The notes: generated by a model from the sequence alone, not told the origin. A stretch of DNA of 64,000 nt from Pseudomonas fluorescens (GCF_902497745.1 NZ_CABVHJ010000022.1:62001-126000), one strand, 5' to 3'; counted from the first letter of the stretch, positions 7,909-18,029 are shown. Translations and numbers: made by a program.

Positions 7909-10014
7909 ATGACCAAGACTCTCCATCACCGTGCCTGCCACCTGTGTGAAGCCATTTGCGGCCTGACCATCGAGACCACTGAAACCGATGGCCATGTTGC
8001 GATCACCTCGATCAAGGGTGATGCGCTGGACACCTTCAGTCGTGGCCATATCTGCCCCAAGGCGGTGGCGCTGCAAGATATCCAGAACGATCCGGATCGC
8101 CTGCGCCAGCCGATGCGCCGGGTTGGCAGCGAATGGCTGCCGATCGAGTGGGACGAGGCCTTTGCGCTGGTGGCCGAGCGGCTGGCGGCGATTCAGGAGC
8201 GTCATGGGCAGAATGCAGTGGCGGTCTATCAGGGCAATCCGAGCGTGCACAACTACGGGCTGATGACCCATAGCAATTATTTCCTCGGTTTGCTGAAGAC
8301 GCGCAATCGCTTCTCGGCGACCTCGGTCGATCAGTTGCCGCATCACCTGAGCAGTTACCTGATGTACGGCCATGGCTTGCTGCTGCCGATTCCGGACATC
8401 GATCACACCGATTTCATGTTGATCCTCGGTGGTAATCCGCTGGCGTCCAACGGCAGCATTATGACCGTGCCAGATGTTGAGAAACGTTTAAAGGCAATCC
8501 AGGCGCGCGGCGGTAAAGTCGTTGTGGTTGATCCACGACGCAGTGAGACGGCGGCGATGGCTGATCAGCATCTGTTCGTGCGTCCGGGGGGGGATGCCGC
8601 GTTGTTGTTTGGTGTGCTTAATACGCTCTTCAGTGAAGGCCTGACCCGTGACAGTCACTTGCCGGTCGATGGGCTGGAGGAGGTGCGCGGGGCGGTAGCG
8701 TCATTCACCGCTGAGGCCATGAGCCCGTTGTGTGCCGTGCCTGCCGGACAGATCCGTCAACTGGCCCGCGACTTCGCTGCCGCACCGAGTGCGGTTTGCT
8801 ACGGCCGCATGGGGGTTTCAACCCAGGCCTTTGGCACGCTGTGCCACTGGGTGGTGCAGTTGATCAACCTGGTCAGCGGCAATCTCGACCGGGTAGGTGG
8901 CGCGTTGTGCACCGAGCCCGCAGTGGACTTGGTGGCATCGACCTCGGGCGGGCATTTCAACAAATGGCAAAGCCGTGTCTCGGGTCGTCCTGAATACGGC
9001 GGAGAGTTGCCGGTCTCGGCGCTGGCCGAAGAAATGCTCACCGAAGGCGAGGGTCAGATCCGTGCGCTGATCACTGTGGCCGGCAATCCGGTGTTGTCGA
9101 CGCCGAACGGGCGGCAACTGGAGCAAGCGCTGGACGGCCTGGAGTTCATGGTCAGCATCGACCTGTATATCAACGAAACCACGCGCTACGCCGACTTGAT
9201 CCTGCCGTCGACCTCGGCGCTGGAGAATGATCACTACGACACCACCTTCAATCTGTTCGCGGTACGTAACGTGACTCGCTTCAATCGTGCAATTCTCGCC
9301 AAGCCCGAAGGCGCGCTGCATGACTGGGAGATTTTTGTTGGCCTGGCCAAGGCCTTTGCCGAGAAGACCGGTAAAGAGCTGAAGCCGACCATGCCGCCAT
9401 CGAAGATGATCGACATGGGGCTGCGCATGGGCCTGTACGGTGATGCCTCTGAGCAGAAACTCTCGGTGGCGACGCTGTTCGATCATCCCCACGGGATCGA
9501 TCTGGGTGCGCTGAAAGCGAATCTGGCCTCGCGCCTGAAAACACCGAACCAGCGTGTGCAGGCCGCGCCGCCAGAGATCCTCGCCGACCTCGCACGTTTT
9601 GCCGCGTTGCAGGCACCCGCTGCAGATGAACTGTTGATGATTGGCCGTCGCCACGTACGCAGCAACAATTCGTGGATGCACAACTATCACCGTCTGGTGA
9701 AGGGCAAGCCACGTCATCAGTTACTGATGCATCCGGACGATCTCGCCAGCCGTGGGCTCCACGATGGTCAATGGGTGCGCGTCAGTTCGCGGGTTGGGCA
9801 AATCGAAGTCGAAGTGCTTGGCAGCCTCGACATGATGAAAGGTGTGGTCAGCCTGCCGCATGGCTGGGGTCATGCAAGGCCAGGCGTGCAGATGGCGATT
9901 GCCAGTAGTCAGCCGGGCTCGAGCGCGAACGACCTGACTGATGAATGTCAGCTCGACGAGTTGTCCGGCAATGCGGTGTTGAATGGCGTGCCGGTGACGG
10001 TGGCGGCGGCTTGA
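7909..10014 (+). CDS. Molybdopterin-dependent oxidoreductase with N-terminal 4Fe-4S site
   Basis: A soluble enzyme of the formate dehydrogenase/nitrate reductase/DMSO reductase superfamily; its substrate is unknown. The N-terminus has cysteines at residues 10, 13, 17 and 49 (CHLCEAIC then ICPKA), spaced to bind one 4Fe-4S cluster, with the lysine that usually links the cluster to the cofactor. Cofactor-binding segments such as LILGGNPLASNG and VVVDPRRSETA follow, and a C-terminal MopB-type barrel begins near residue 580. There is no twin-arginine signal, so it should be cytoplasmic. No partner electron-transfer subunit or cofactor-insertion gene is adjacent, which is unusual for this class. 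The product resembles stand-alone oxidoreductases common in pseudomonads. Confidence 0.85.
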   Translation: MTKTLHHRACHLCEAICGLTIETTETDGHVAITSIKGDALDTFSRGHICPKAVALQDIQNDPDRLRQPMRRVGSEWLPIEWDEAFALVAERLAAIQERHGQNAVAVYQGNPSVHNYGLMTHSNYFLGLLKTRNRFSATSVDQLPHHLSSYLMYGHGLLLPIPDIDHTDFMLILGGNPLASNGSIMTVPDVEKRLKAIQARGGKVVVVDPRRSETAAMADQHLFVRPGGDAALLFGVLNTLFSEGLTRDSHLPVDGLEEVRGAVASFTAEAMSPLCAVPAGQIRQLARDFAAAPSAVCYGRMGVSTQAFGTLCHWVVQLINLVSGNLDRVGGALCTEPAVDLVASTSGGHFNKWQSRVSGRPEYGGELPVSALAEEMLTEGEGQIRALITVAGNPVLSTPNGRQLEQALDGLEFMVSIDLYINETTRYADLILPSTSALENDHYDTTFNLFAVRNVTRFNRAILAKPEGALHDWEIFVGLAKAFAEKTGKELKPTMPPSKMIDMGLRMGLYGDASEQKLSVATLFDHPHGIDLGALKANLASRLKTPNQRVQAAPPEILADLARFAALQAPAADELLMIGRRHVRSNNSWMHNYHRLVKGKPRHQLLMHPDDLASRGLHDGQWVRVSSRVGQIEVEVLGSLDMMKGVVSLPHGWGHARPGVQMAIASSQPGSSANDLTDECQLDELSGNAVLNGVPVTVAAA

Positions 10015-10111
10015 GCATGACTGTCGGGGAGACCGAGCATGGCGCTCGGGATTCCGTTACAATGCGTCACCGTGCCGACCCATGAGTCGGAAAGTTCAGC
10101 CGAGGTGCTCC

Positions 10112-10453
10112 ATGGATATCATCGAAACGATTAAAGAGCAGATTGCCAACAACACCATTCTGCTTTACATGAAAGGCTCGCCGAATGCCCCGCAGTGTGG
10201 CTTCTCCGCGAAAGCTGCGCAGGCTGTCATGGCTTGCGGCGAAAAGTTTGCGTACGTGGACATCCTGCAGAACCCGGAAATCCGCGCCAACCTGCCTAAA
10301 TACGCCAACTGGCCGACTTTCCCGCAACTGTGGGTCGGCGGTGAGCTGGTCGGCGGTAGCGACATCATGACCGAGATGGCTGCAGACGGTTCGCTGCAAA
10401 GCACCATCAAGTCGGCTGTTGAAGCTGCAGCGGCGAACAAGTCCGAAGCCTGA
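10112..10453 (+). CDS. grxD: Monothiol glutaredoxin GrxD
   Basis: A cytoplasmic monothiol glutaredoxin that binds and delivers 2Fe-2S clusters, often with BolA-type partners. The 113 residues contain the diagnostic CGFS active site (PQCGFSAKA), the WPTFPQLWVGGELVGG segment with the cis-proline and the GGSDI glutathione site. I start at the ATG at 10112 behind GAGGTG; a longer reading frame adds 10 residues without support. It is followed by a strong terminator and lies close to the iron-storage genes bfr and bfd, fitting an iron/sulfur theme. Confidence 0.94.
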   Translation: MDIIETIKEQIANNTILLYMKGSPNAPQCGFSAKAAQAVMACGEKFAYVDILQNPEIRANLPKYANWPTFPQLWVGGELVGGSDIMTEMAADGSLQSTIKSAVEAAAANKSEA

Positions 10454-10481
10454 TCAGCCAGGTTTCATGCGATAGCTGCTG

Positions 10482-10522
10482 GTGTAGGAGCTGTCGAGTG
10501 AAACGAGGCTGCGATCTTCTGA
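10482..10522. repeat. Degenerate copy of palindromic repeat family B
   Basis: GTAGGAGCTGTCG followed after a short spacer by GGCTGCGATCTTCTGATC resembles the ends of the family B element seen intact at 38513, 42869 and 50816, but the arms are diverged. Confidence 0.55.
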
Positions 10523-10534
10523 TCTTCAGCCAAT

Positions 10535-10571
10535 AAAAAGCCCCGCCACTCGAAAGAGGGCGGGGCTTTTT
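10535..10571 (+). terminator. Rho-independent terminator after grxD
   Basis: A GC-rich stem, AAAAAGCCCCGCC against GGCGGGGCTTTTT, with a short loop and a T-run on the plus strand. The flanking A-run means it may also act in reverse on transcripts from bfr. Confidence 0.9.
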
Positions 10572-10607
10572 AGTGCGTTCGAAACGTTACTGCAAGTTGC
10601 CGGTGCA

Positions 10608-10640
10608 ATCTGAAAAGATCGCAGCCTTCGGCAGATCCTA
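10608..10640. repeat. Single family B repeat arm abutting the bfr stop codon
   Basis: AAAAGATCGCAGCCTTCGGC followed by AGATCCTAC is one arm of the family B palindrome with a single change. Its outer end coincides with the TAG stop of bfr (10638-10640), so the repeat supplies the stop codon and the 3' end of the message. Confidence 0.7.
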
Positions 10641-11111
10641 CTCTTCGCCCATCTGCGATTGCAGATAGTTCTCAAGACCGACTTTATCGATCAGGCCCAG
10701 TTGGGTTTCCAGCCAGTCGATATGTTCTTCTTCGGATTCGAGAATGTCTTCAAGCAGTTCACGGCTACCGAAGTCACCGACGGTCTCGCAATGCGCGATC
10801 GCGGTCTTCAGGTCAGCGTGACCGGTCTTCTCGATACGCAGGTCGCACTCCAGCATTTCCTTGGTGTGCTCGCCGATGTGCAGCTTGCCCAGATCCTGCA
10901 CGTTCGGCAGGCCCTCGAGGAACAGGATGCGCTTGATCAGCTTGTCCGCGTGCTTCATCTCGTCGATGGATTCTTTGTATTCGTGCTTGCCGAGCTTGTT
11001 CAGACCCCAATCTTCATACATGCGCGCATGCAGGAAATACTGATTGATCGCGACCAGCTCATTGGCAAGGATCTTGTTGAGATGCTGGATGACTGTAATG
11101 TCGCCTTTCAT
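10638..11111 (-). CDS. bfr: Bacterioferritin (BfrB type)
   Basis: A 24-subunit iron-storage protein that oxidises and stores iron and binds heme between subunits. The 157 residues carry the ferroxidase ligands in ANELVAINQYF (Glu18), DEMKHADK (Glu51, His54) and ESEEEHIDW (Glu127, His130), and Met52, the heme ligand of bacterioferritins. It closely resembles P. aeruginosa BfrB (from memory). The bfd gene, whose product reduces Bfr to release iron, lies about 200 bases upstream on the same strand with a terminator between, so the two are probably transcribed separately. Confidence 0.95.
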   Translation of the reverse strand: MKGDITVIQHLNKILANELVAINQYFLHARMYEDWGLNKLGKHEYKESIDEMKHADKLIKRILFLEGLPNVQDLGKLHIGEHTKEMLECDLRIEKTGHADLKTAIAHCETVGDFGSRELLEDILESEEEHIDWLETQLGLIDKVGLENYLQSQMGEE

Positions 11112-11269
11112 GATCGGAGTCCTGCCCTGTATTAGCTGTATATACGGCAGAGTTTGAGCTTCGTACTTATAAGTGTCAAACCTAAGTTATTGAATAATAT
11201 ATGAAAATTAATCGGAATAAGAATGTTTGTGTTCCGCGTCTGTAGCCTAAGCAATTGATTTACAGGCAT

Positions 11270-11297
11270 AAAAAAACCGGACATAAGTCCGGTTCTT
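11270..11297 (-). terminator. Rho-independent terminator after bfd
   Basis: The stem ACCGGAC/GTCCGGT with a four-base loop is followed on the minus strand by a run of Ts, 16 bases after the bfd stop. It would separate bfd from the downstream bfr gene. Confidence 0.85.
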
Positions 11298-11312
11298 TGA
11301 AATGTGGTGTTA

Positions 11313-11531
11313 TTACGCGGCAGTAAATTCTACCGGATAGGGGATCGCGGCCTGGGCGGTTTGCAGCTTGGTCAGGGTTTCGCGAACGACTTCCTTGGCA
11401 AGGCAGGCACATTTGCCGCATTGGCTGGCGACGCCGGTGGCCTGGCGAACTTCTTTATAGCTGCAGCAACCTTCATAGATCGCTTCGCGGATCTGTCCGT
11501 CGGTGACGCCAGTGCAGAGACAAACATACAT
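11313..11531 (-). CDS. bfd: Bacterioferritin-associated ferredoxin
   Basis: A small 2Fe-2S protein that passes electrons to bacterioferritin so that stored ferric iron is released when iron is short. The 72 residues start MYVCLCTGVTDGQ and carry the four cluster cysteines at 4, 6, 38 and 41 (CLC and CGKCAC). I chose this ATG, which matches the family start, over one ten codons upstream. A Fur-box-like sequence lies about 50 bases ahead, consistent with induction under iron limitation. Confidence 0.94.
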   Translation of the reverse strand: MYVCLCTGVTDGQIREAIYEGCCSYKEVRQATGVASQCGKCACLAKEVVRETLTKLQTAQAAIPYPVEFTAA

Positions 11532-11583
11532 AAGTGAGAACCGTCGCTGGTTGTGACTCAATTGCGATGGATCTTAATGTTAA

Positions 11584-11598
11584 CGAGAATGATTGTCA
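11584..11598 (-). promoter_or_regulatory. Putative Fur box upstream of bfd
   Basis: On the minus strand this reads TGACAATCATTCTCG, matching the 7-1-7 Fur consensus TGATAATCATTATCA at 12 of 15 positions. It lies about 50 bases ahead of the bfd start. Fur control of bfd is known in P. aeruginosa. Confidence 0.7.
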
Positions 11599-11845
11599 AA
11601 GTGCTTTCGGAACGCTTCAGCCGATTAACAGCCATGACTGACGAACGGTATTTACTGGCGATTTGCCTGGCCCCGTAAATGCAGCGCCGTTCTGCGCCTG
11701 CTTTAAAAAACCGTTAAGGACAGGCCAAATTCGCAGTGTATGATGGTCGGCCCTTGCGAAGGGGGTTCGTGTCACAGGGCTGTCGCCTGAGGGTGGCAGG
11801 CTGGCGCGAACCCTGAACTTCAAGTTTTTACACCAGGAGATATCA

Positions 11846-12448
11846 ATGAGCGTACTCGTAGGCAAACAAGCCCCTGACTTCACCGTCCCGGCCGTACTCG
11901 GCAATGGCGAGATCGTTGACAGCTTCACCCTGTCCTCGGCCATCAAAGGCAAATACGGCCTGGTGTTCTTCTACCCACTGGACTTCACCTTCGTCTGCCC
12001 GTCCGAGCTGATCGCTCTGGACAACCGCATGGCTGACTTCAAGGCACGCAACGTTGAAGTGATCGCTGTGTCGATCGACTCGCACTTCACTCACAACGCA
12101 TGGCGCAACACTCCAGTGAACAATGGCGGCATCGGCCAGGTGAAATACACCATGGCTGCCGACATGAAGCACGACATCGCTAAAGCCTACGACGTTGAGT
12201 CGGAAGGTGGCGTAGCGTTCCGTGGCGCGTTCCTGATCGACGACAAAGGCGTTGTCCGCTCGCAGATCATCAACGACCTGCCGCTGGGCCGTAACATGGA
12301 AGAGCTGATCCGTCTGGTCGACGCTCTGCAATTCCACGAAGAGCACGGTGAAGTCTGCCCTGCCAACTGGAAAAAAGGCGACAAAGGCATGAACGCTTCG
12401 CCAGAAGGCGTTGCTGCATACCTGACCGAGAACGCTGCTGCCCTGTAA
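11846..12448 (+). CDS. Typical 2-Cys peroxiredoxin (AhpC/TSA family)
   Basis: A cytoplasmic thiol peroxidase that reduces hydrogen peroxide and organic peroxides. The 200 residues contain the peroxidatic cysteine in DFTFVCPSE (near residue 51) and the resolving cysteine in HGEVCPANW (near residue 171), plus the GGIGQVKY and YDVESEGGVAFRG segments of the Prx1/AhpC class. A CAGGAG ribosome site precedes the start, and a strong terminator follows. No AhpF-like reductase is adjacent. The position beside bfd/bfr is also found in P. aeruginosa (from memory). Confidence 0.93.
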   Translation: MSVLVGKQAPDFTVPAVLGNGEIVDSFTLSSAIKGKYGLVFFYPLDFTFVCPSELIALDNRMADFKARNVEVIAVSIDSHFTHNAWRNTPVNNGGIGQVKYTMAADMKHDIAKAYDVESEGGVAFRGAFLIDDKGVVRSQIINDLPLGRNMEELIRLVDALQFHEEHGEVCPANWKKGDKGMNASPEGVAAYLTENAAAL

Positions 12449-12466
12449 GGCGCAATGTCGAGGTAC

Positions 12467-12496
12467 AAAAAAACCGGCCCACGTGGCCGGTTTTTT
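12467..12496 (+). terminator. Rho-independent terminator after the peroxiredoxin gene
   Basis: The stem ACCGGCCCACGTGGCCGGT is flanked by an A-run and a T-run. Because it is symmetrical it may also end rnt-pyrC transcription from the other strand. Confidence 0.88.
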
Positions 12497-12525
12497 ATGC
12501 GCGGGATTTACCCGACGACCATCGA

Positions 12526-13203
12526 TCAGTCGTCGAAATCTTCCCAGCCGCCCATCTGTTTCCAGCGGTTGACGATGCCACAGAACAGCTCAGCGGTTTT
12601 CTCGGTGTCGTAACGCGCCGAGTGCGCCTCACGGCCGTCGAAATCGATGTCGGCAGCCTGGCAGGCTTTAGCCAGCACGGTTTGACCGTAGGCCAGACCA
12701 GCCAGCGTCGCGGTGTCGAAGCTGGAGAACGGGTGGAACGGGTTGCGTTTCATGTCCAGACGCGCAACGGCCGCGTTGAGGAAGCCAAGATCGAAGCTGC
12801 TGTTGTGGCCAACCAGAATCGCGCGTTTGCAGCCATTGGCCTTCAACGCTTTGCGAATGCCACGGAAGATGTCGGTCAGTGCGGTTTCTTCGCTGACCGC
12901 CATGCGCAGCGGGTGATCGAGCTTGATCCCGGTGAACTCCAGAGCCGCTGCTTCGATGTTGGCGCCTTCGAACGGCTCAACGCGGAAGAAGTAGGTGTGA
13001 TCGGGGTAAACAAAACCCTTTTCATCCATGGCGATGGTGGTCGCGGCAATCTCCAGCAACGCATCGGTGGCCGAGTTGAAGCCACCGGTTTCTACGTCGA
13101 CGACTACCGGCAGGTAGCCGCGAAAGCGTGCTGCCATTGGGTGACGGGAACCGCCACCACCACTTTGACCGTCCAGTTCGTCGTCGAAATGGTCTTCACT
13201 CAC
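12526..13203 (-). CDS. rnt: Ribonuclease T
   Basis: A DEDDh 3'-5' exoribonuclease that trims tRNA and other stable RNAs and turns over the CCA end. The 225 residues show the three exonuclease motifs: VVDVETGGF near residue 34 (Exo I), GHNSSFDLGFL near 130 (Exo II) and HSARYDTEKTAEL near 195 (Exo III), with the catalytic histidine. The N-terminus, about 22 residues of Gly/Asp-rich sequence, is longer than in E. coli. The start overlaps the pyrC stop by four bases, so both come from one message. Confidence 0.94.
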   Translation of the reverse strand: MSEDHFDDELDGQSGGGGSRHPMAARFRGYLPVVVDVETGGFNSATDALLEIAATTIAMDEKGFVYPDHTYFFRVEPFEGANIEAAALEFTGIKLDHPLRMAVSEETALTDIFRGIRKALKANGCKRAILVGHNSSFDLGFLNAAVARLDMKRNPFHPFSSFDTATLAGLAYGQTVLAKACQAADIDFDGREAHSARYDTEKTAELFCGIVNRWKQMGGWEDFDD

Positions 13204-14246
13204 GCGTGTTCCTCCAGCAGGCGCCAGCGCAGTTTTTCACCGGCGCGCAGCGGGATAACGGTCAGCTCGCCAAACGGCAGGCTGGTCGGGGCGGTCCATT
13301 CTTCACGAACCAGGGTGATGCGATCGGTGTTCACCGGCAGGCCGTAGAAACGCGGGCCGTTGAGGCTGGCGAAGGCTTCGAGCTTGTCCAGCGCGTTACG
13401 CTGTTCGAAGGCTTCGGCGTACATCTCGATGGCGGCGTACGCGGTGTAGCAACCGGCGCAACCGCAGGCGGCTTCCTTGGCGTGCTGGGCGTGCGGCGCC
13501 GAGTCGGTGCCGAGGAAGAACTTCGCGCTGCCACTGGTGGCGGCGTCGAGCAGGGCTTCCTGATGCGTGTTGCGCTTGAGGATCGGCAGGCAATAGAAAT
13601 GCGGCCGAATCCCGCCGACCAGCATGTGGTTGCGGTTGTAGAGCAGGTGGTGCGCGGTGATGGTCGCGCCAACGTTGGCCGGAGCCTCATTGACGAACTG
13701 CACAGCGTCGCCGGTGGTGATGTGTTCAAACACCACTTTCAGTGTCGGGAAACGCTCGACCACACGGCGCATGTGCTCATCGATAAAGATCTTTTCGCGG
13801 TCGAACACATCGACGTCGCCACGGGTGACTTCACCGTGGATCAGCAGCGGCATGCCGACTTCGGCCATGGCTTCCAGCGCCGGGAAAATCTTGTCGATGC
13901 TGGTTACCCCGGAGTCGGAGTTGGTGGTCGCGCCAGCCGGGTACAGCTTGGCGGCGTGCACAAAACCGCTGGCCTTGGCCTCACGAATTTCTTCGGGCTG
14001 GGTGCGGTCGGTGAGGTACAGCACCATCAGCGGCTCGAAGCGACTGCCGGCCGGGCGGGCAGCAAGAATCCGCTGGCGATAGCCGTCGGCTTCAGCGGCG
14101 TTGCGCACCGGAGGTACCAGGTTGGGCATGATGATGGCGCGGCCAAAGGTGCGCGCAACATCGGCAACGGTATTGGTCAACACGGCACCATCGCGAAGAT
14201 GAATGTGCCAGTCGTCGGGACGCAGCAGGGTCAGGCGGTCGGACAT
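13200..14246 (-). CDS. pyrC: Dihydroorotase
   Basis: Catalyses cyclisation of carbamoyl aspartate to dihydroorotate in pyrimidine synthesis. The 348 residues are typical of the compact, type II (E. coli-like) enzyme. Metal ligands are seen in DDWHIHLRDG near residue 13, the carboxylated lysine in AAKLYPAGAT near 103, histidines in LLIHGEV and FEHITTGDA, and the catalytic aspartate in LGTDSAPH near 250. It is the first gene of a two-gene unit with rnt and is divergent from motY. Confidence 0.96.
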   Translation of the reverse strand: MSDRLTLLRPDDWHIHLRDGAVLTNTVADVARTFGRAIIMPNLVPPVRNAAEADGYRQRILAARPAGSRFEPLMVLYLTDRTQPEEIREAKASGFVHAAKLYPAGATTNSDSGVTSIDKIFPALEAMAEVGMPLLIHGEVTRGDVDVFDREKIFIDEHMRRVVERFPTLKVVFEHITTGDAVQFVNEAPANVGATITAHHLLYNRNHMLVGGIRPHFYCLPILKRNTHQEALLDAATSGSAKFFLGTDSAPHAQHAKEAACGCAGCYTAYAAIEMYAEAFEQRNALDKLEAFASLNGPRFYGLPVNTDRITLVREEWTAPTSLPFGELTVIPLRAGEKLRWRLLEEHA

Positions 14247-14406
14247 GAGGGGATTCCAGGCGGGTCAAACTGAGGCGAATGCTACCGGAAAAGACTCTTG
14301 CAGGCACTCGCTATCAAGTTTTGCCGGAACCTTCCGATATCCCGTAGGTATGCCGTAAACATAGTGTGAATCGGTCTTTGTGTTTCAGAAGCCAATGGAG
14401 CCTCCC

Positions 14407-15318
14407 GTGCGCCAGCGTTATTTAGCCTTGCTCAGTGTGTTTGCCAGCCTTCCCGCGATGGCGCTCACGTACCAGACCCGTCTGGAGAACATTGAGTGGA
14501 CGGTCGCCGGGGACAAGTTCGAATGTCGTCTGACCCAGCCGATCACTGATTTCGGCTCGGGTGAGTTCGTGCGCAAGGCCGGTGAGCAGGCGATATTTCG
14601 TCTGAATGCCTACAACGCCATGCTTGGCGGCGGTTCAGCGACCTTGCTCGCGGCGGCGGCGCCTTGGCAGCCGGGCCGTGGCGACATCAACCTGGGCAGC
14701 GTCAGGCTCGGCAGCGGCAACGTGTTGTTCAACAGCTCGCAGTCTCAGGCCGGTGGTCTGATCAGTGGCCTGCTGGACGGCCGTAGCCCGGTTGTACGCC
14801 GTGCCTCGGGCGATGGCCGCGTCTCGGAAGTTCGCTTGTTGCCGGTCAAATTCAGCAAAGCCTTCAACGATTACCAGACGTGTGTGGCGAAATTGCTGCC
14901 GCAGAATTTTGACCAGATCAAACAGTCGCAGATCGGCTTCCCCGGCGAGGGCGTTGACCTGGACGCCGCCGCCAAGGCCAGGCTGCAAGTAATGCTCGAA
15001 TTCATGAAGGCCGATCCGACGGTCAATCACATCGAGCTCGACGGCCATTCCGATAACAGCGGCAATCGCCTGACCAACCGCGAACTGTCGCGCCGCCGCG
15101 CGCTGGCGGTCGTCGACTTCTTCAAGGCCAATGGTATTCAGGAATCGCAGATCACCGTGCGTTTCCACGGCGAGCAATATCCCATTGTGCCGAACACCAA
15201 TGCAGCCAATCGCGCGAAGAACCGTAGGGTCAATGTAAAACTGGCGCGCGTGGCGCCGGTCAGCCCCGCACCTGCGCCTCAAGCGAGCACGCCCGCCAGC
15301 ACTGCAGCGACTTCCTGA
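14407..15318 (+). CDS. motY: Flagellar stator-associated OmpA-family protein MotY
   Basis: An exported protein that in Vibrio and Pseudomonas forms the T-ring and helps the stator bind peptidoglycan. I start at a GTG at 14407, which has GGAG six bases ahead; the ATG at 14395 overlaps that ribosome site and is less likely. This gives 303 residues with a signal peptide ending AMA-LTY, a MotY N-terminal beta domain, and a C-terminal OmpA domain with IELDGHSDNSGN and NRRVNVKLAR. No other flagellar gene is near, as in P. aeruginosa where motY also stands alone between pyrC and argG (from memory). Confidence 0.86.
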   Translation: MRQRYLALLSVFASLPAMALTYQTRLENIEWTVAGDKFECRLTQPITDFGSGEFVRKAGEQAIFRLNAYNAMLGGGSATLLAAAAPWQPGRGDINLGSVRLGSGNVLFNSSQSQAGGLISGLLDGRSPVVRRASGDGRVSEVRLLPVKFSKAFNDYQTCVAKLLPQNFDQIKQSQIGFPGEGVDLDAAAKARLQVMLEFMKADPTVNHIELDGHSDNSGNRLTNRELSRRRALAVVDFFKANGIQESQITVRFHGEQYPIVPNTNAANRAKNRRVNVKLARVAPVSPAPAPQASTPASTAATS

Positions 15319-15372
15319 CCCGCCGGTCATCGTCGCGCTCTCGACAGATTCTGTCGCTTTGTCGTCTTAAGC

Positions 15373-15390
15373 TGTCGCGCCTCTGTAAAT
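15373..15390 (+). promoter_or_regulatory. Possible ArgR half-site upstream of argG
   Basis: TGTCGC followed by nine bases and AAT differs from the ARG box (TGTCGC-N8-AAT) by one base of spacing. It lies about 60 bases ahead of argG. Support is weak alone, though argG belongs to the same pathway as argF. Confidence 0.35.
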
Positions 15391-15447
15391 TATCGCGTTT
15401 GAGCGGTAGACTCCTCGGCTTTCCGTAGAACCCCGTGGAGTGATGGC

Positions 15448-16665
<1,218 letters not shown>

Positions 16666-16688
16666 GTGTTACAGACTGACGCGCAATG

Positions 16689-16728
16689 AAAAGGGCGGCC
16701 TTGTCATCGAGACAAGGTCGCCCTTTTT
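16689..16728 (+). terminator. Rho-independent terminator after argG
   Basis: AAAAGGGCG and CGCCCTTTTT pair around an inner stem, CCTTGTC/GACAAGG. It ends in a T-run 24 bases after the argG stop. Confidence 0.9.
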
Positions 16729-16798
16729 GCATGATTCTTTGTCTGGATCTGATCAATCCATGTTTCTGGCCTTCGCGCTTGTCGCCAAGACTCATCGT

Positions 16799-17515
16799 TC
16801 ATGTCCGTGCCATCAGCGTCACTGCTTGTGAACACAGGTTATAGACGATACAGAGCGTCTTGCCTGAGCCCTTTTTTACCTGCTTGCTTTGCTGCAGTGC
16901 GTTTTTCGTCAGTAAAACATCCGACACGTGATTGGAAAGGAAAACGACTACCCTGGCAGTTTTCCTGTCGAGGTTTCGGATTTTTTCCAGAATCGTGGCC
17001 AACTCCCTCGCTTCATCGACATCCCTCGCATCAATGAGGTGCAGGTTACAGACCCATGCAGGTAACTGAATGTTGTGCTGAACAATCAGGTTCGGCTTTG
17101 TGTTGATGTCCGACGGTGGGTCAGGTGCGTTGTGGATTTTGCACGAGTCTTGCCGTTCGACAGTGCCTGACTCACTTGGCACGATACAACTTGATAGTCC
17201 AAATGCACCTTGCATGGCAGGCTCCTGGGGCGAGGCGTGTCGTTTGTTTTCGCGATCATTGTTATCGATTACTTTTAGAAAGTTTTTGTCCTTGCCGAAG
17301 TCGGAGGGTGAGTAGAGGGAGCGGTAGTTGAAGTTTAGTGTGATAAAGAAAAGAAATAACAAGTAAAACGGAAAGCTGATCAAAAACCACACGTATATTT
17401 CCCGGTCCTTGTTATCAAGAAACGGTAATGAGACCGCGGCTGATGTTTCCGAAATGGCGGCAAATATGGCAATGACTGTCATTGGATTGGTAATTCTGCT
17501 TTTTATTTTCAACAT
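16799..17515 (-). CDS. Membrane protein of unknown function in an AT-rich pocket
   Basis: I do not recognise a family. The product has two predicted membrane segments (about residues 10-35, and 42-64, around YVWFLISFPFYLLFLFF), then a roughly 175-residue soluble part. That part has a polar linker followed by a compact, possibly alpha/beta domain containing LPAWVCNLHLIDARD and KTARVVVFLSNHVSD. I start at the ATG at 17513-17515, with AGAAGAG seven bases ahead; an ATG ten codons upstream lacks a ribosome site. Base composition is clearly more AT-rich than the neighbouring genes. It converges with argG and is divergent from the response regulator. Confidence 0.55.
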   Translation of the reverse strand: MLKIKSRITNPMTVIAIFAAISETSAAVSLPFLDNKDREIYVWFLISFPFYLLFLFFITLNFNYRSLYSPSDFGKDKNFLKVIDNNDRENKRHASPQEPAMQGAFGLSSCIVPSESGTVERQDSCKIHNAPDPPSDINTKPNLIVQHNIQLPAWVCNLHLIDARDVDEARELATILEKIRNLDRKTARVVVFLSNHVSDVLLTKNALQQSKQVKKGSGKTLCIVYNLCSQAVTLMART

Positions 17516-18029
17516 GCTTTGGCTCTTCTGTCTGGTCTTTCTCATAGTTGATGTATTGGTAGGTGTGAGTTGTTGTTTGGTAGTTGTTTTCCGAGATGTT
17601 TATTTTTATAGCAAAAACAATGGAGCAGGTATAAATATCTTGTTTCAGGTGTTTATATTCTGGCTTGAAGGGCGTGTTGCTCTCGAGCTGATATTGCTTG
17701 ATGTTTCTAATTTGAATCAGTGTCGCTTGCGTCCGTCGGGTCGAGGCTGTTCAGCGCGGCTCAGGTGTTATCGAACGCAGCGACGAGCTCCGATTTCAGT
17801 TCTGCTGGAAGTAACCTGTAACAATGTAAATGGACAGATATTGCCAAGTGCGAAGGAGGCGATGACGTCGGATTTTTAGAGCGGTAGCGATTTTTTGTAG
17901 GATAAGTCCGCAATGACTGTAGGGCATGTCTTTCGATGCAAGTGCATGATTATCCCGGCATGCCATAGAGCAAGTGGCTGGGCTATTGTGCGTGTTCTAA
18001 AAATTCGAACAGCGAAACTGGACTTGCCC
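17516..18029. other. AT-rich intergenic region between the membrane protein and the response regulator
   Basis: About 510 bases of low-GC sequence. A plus-strand open frame crosses it (17409-17879), but it overlaps the membrane-protein gene, has no clear ribosome site and ends in low-complexity coding, so I treat it as non-coding. Promoters of both divergent genes should lie here. No palindromic repeat or terminator was recognised. Confidence 0.5.

Noticed and set aside
17409..17879. Possible plus-strand membrane protein in the AT-rich gap
   Set aside because: It overlaps the 5' end of the minus-strand membrane protein, its hydrophobic stretch is the antisense of that region, and no ribosome site or family support exists.
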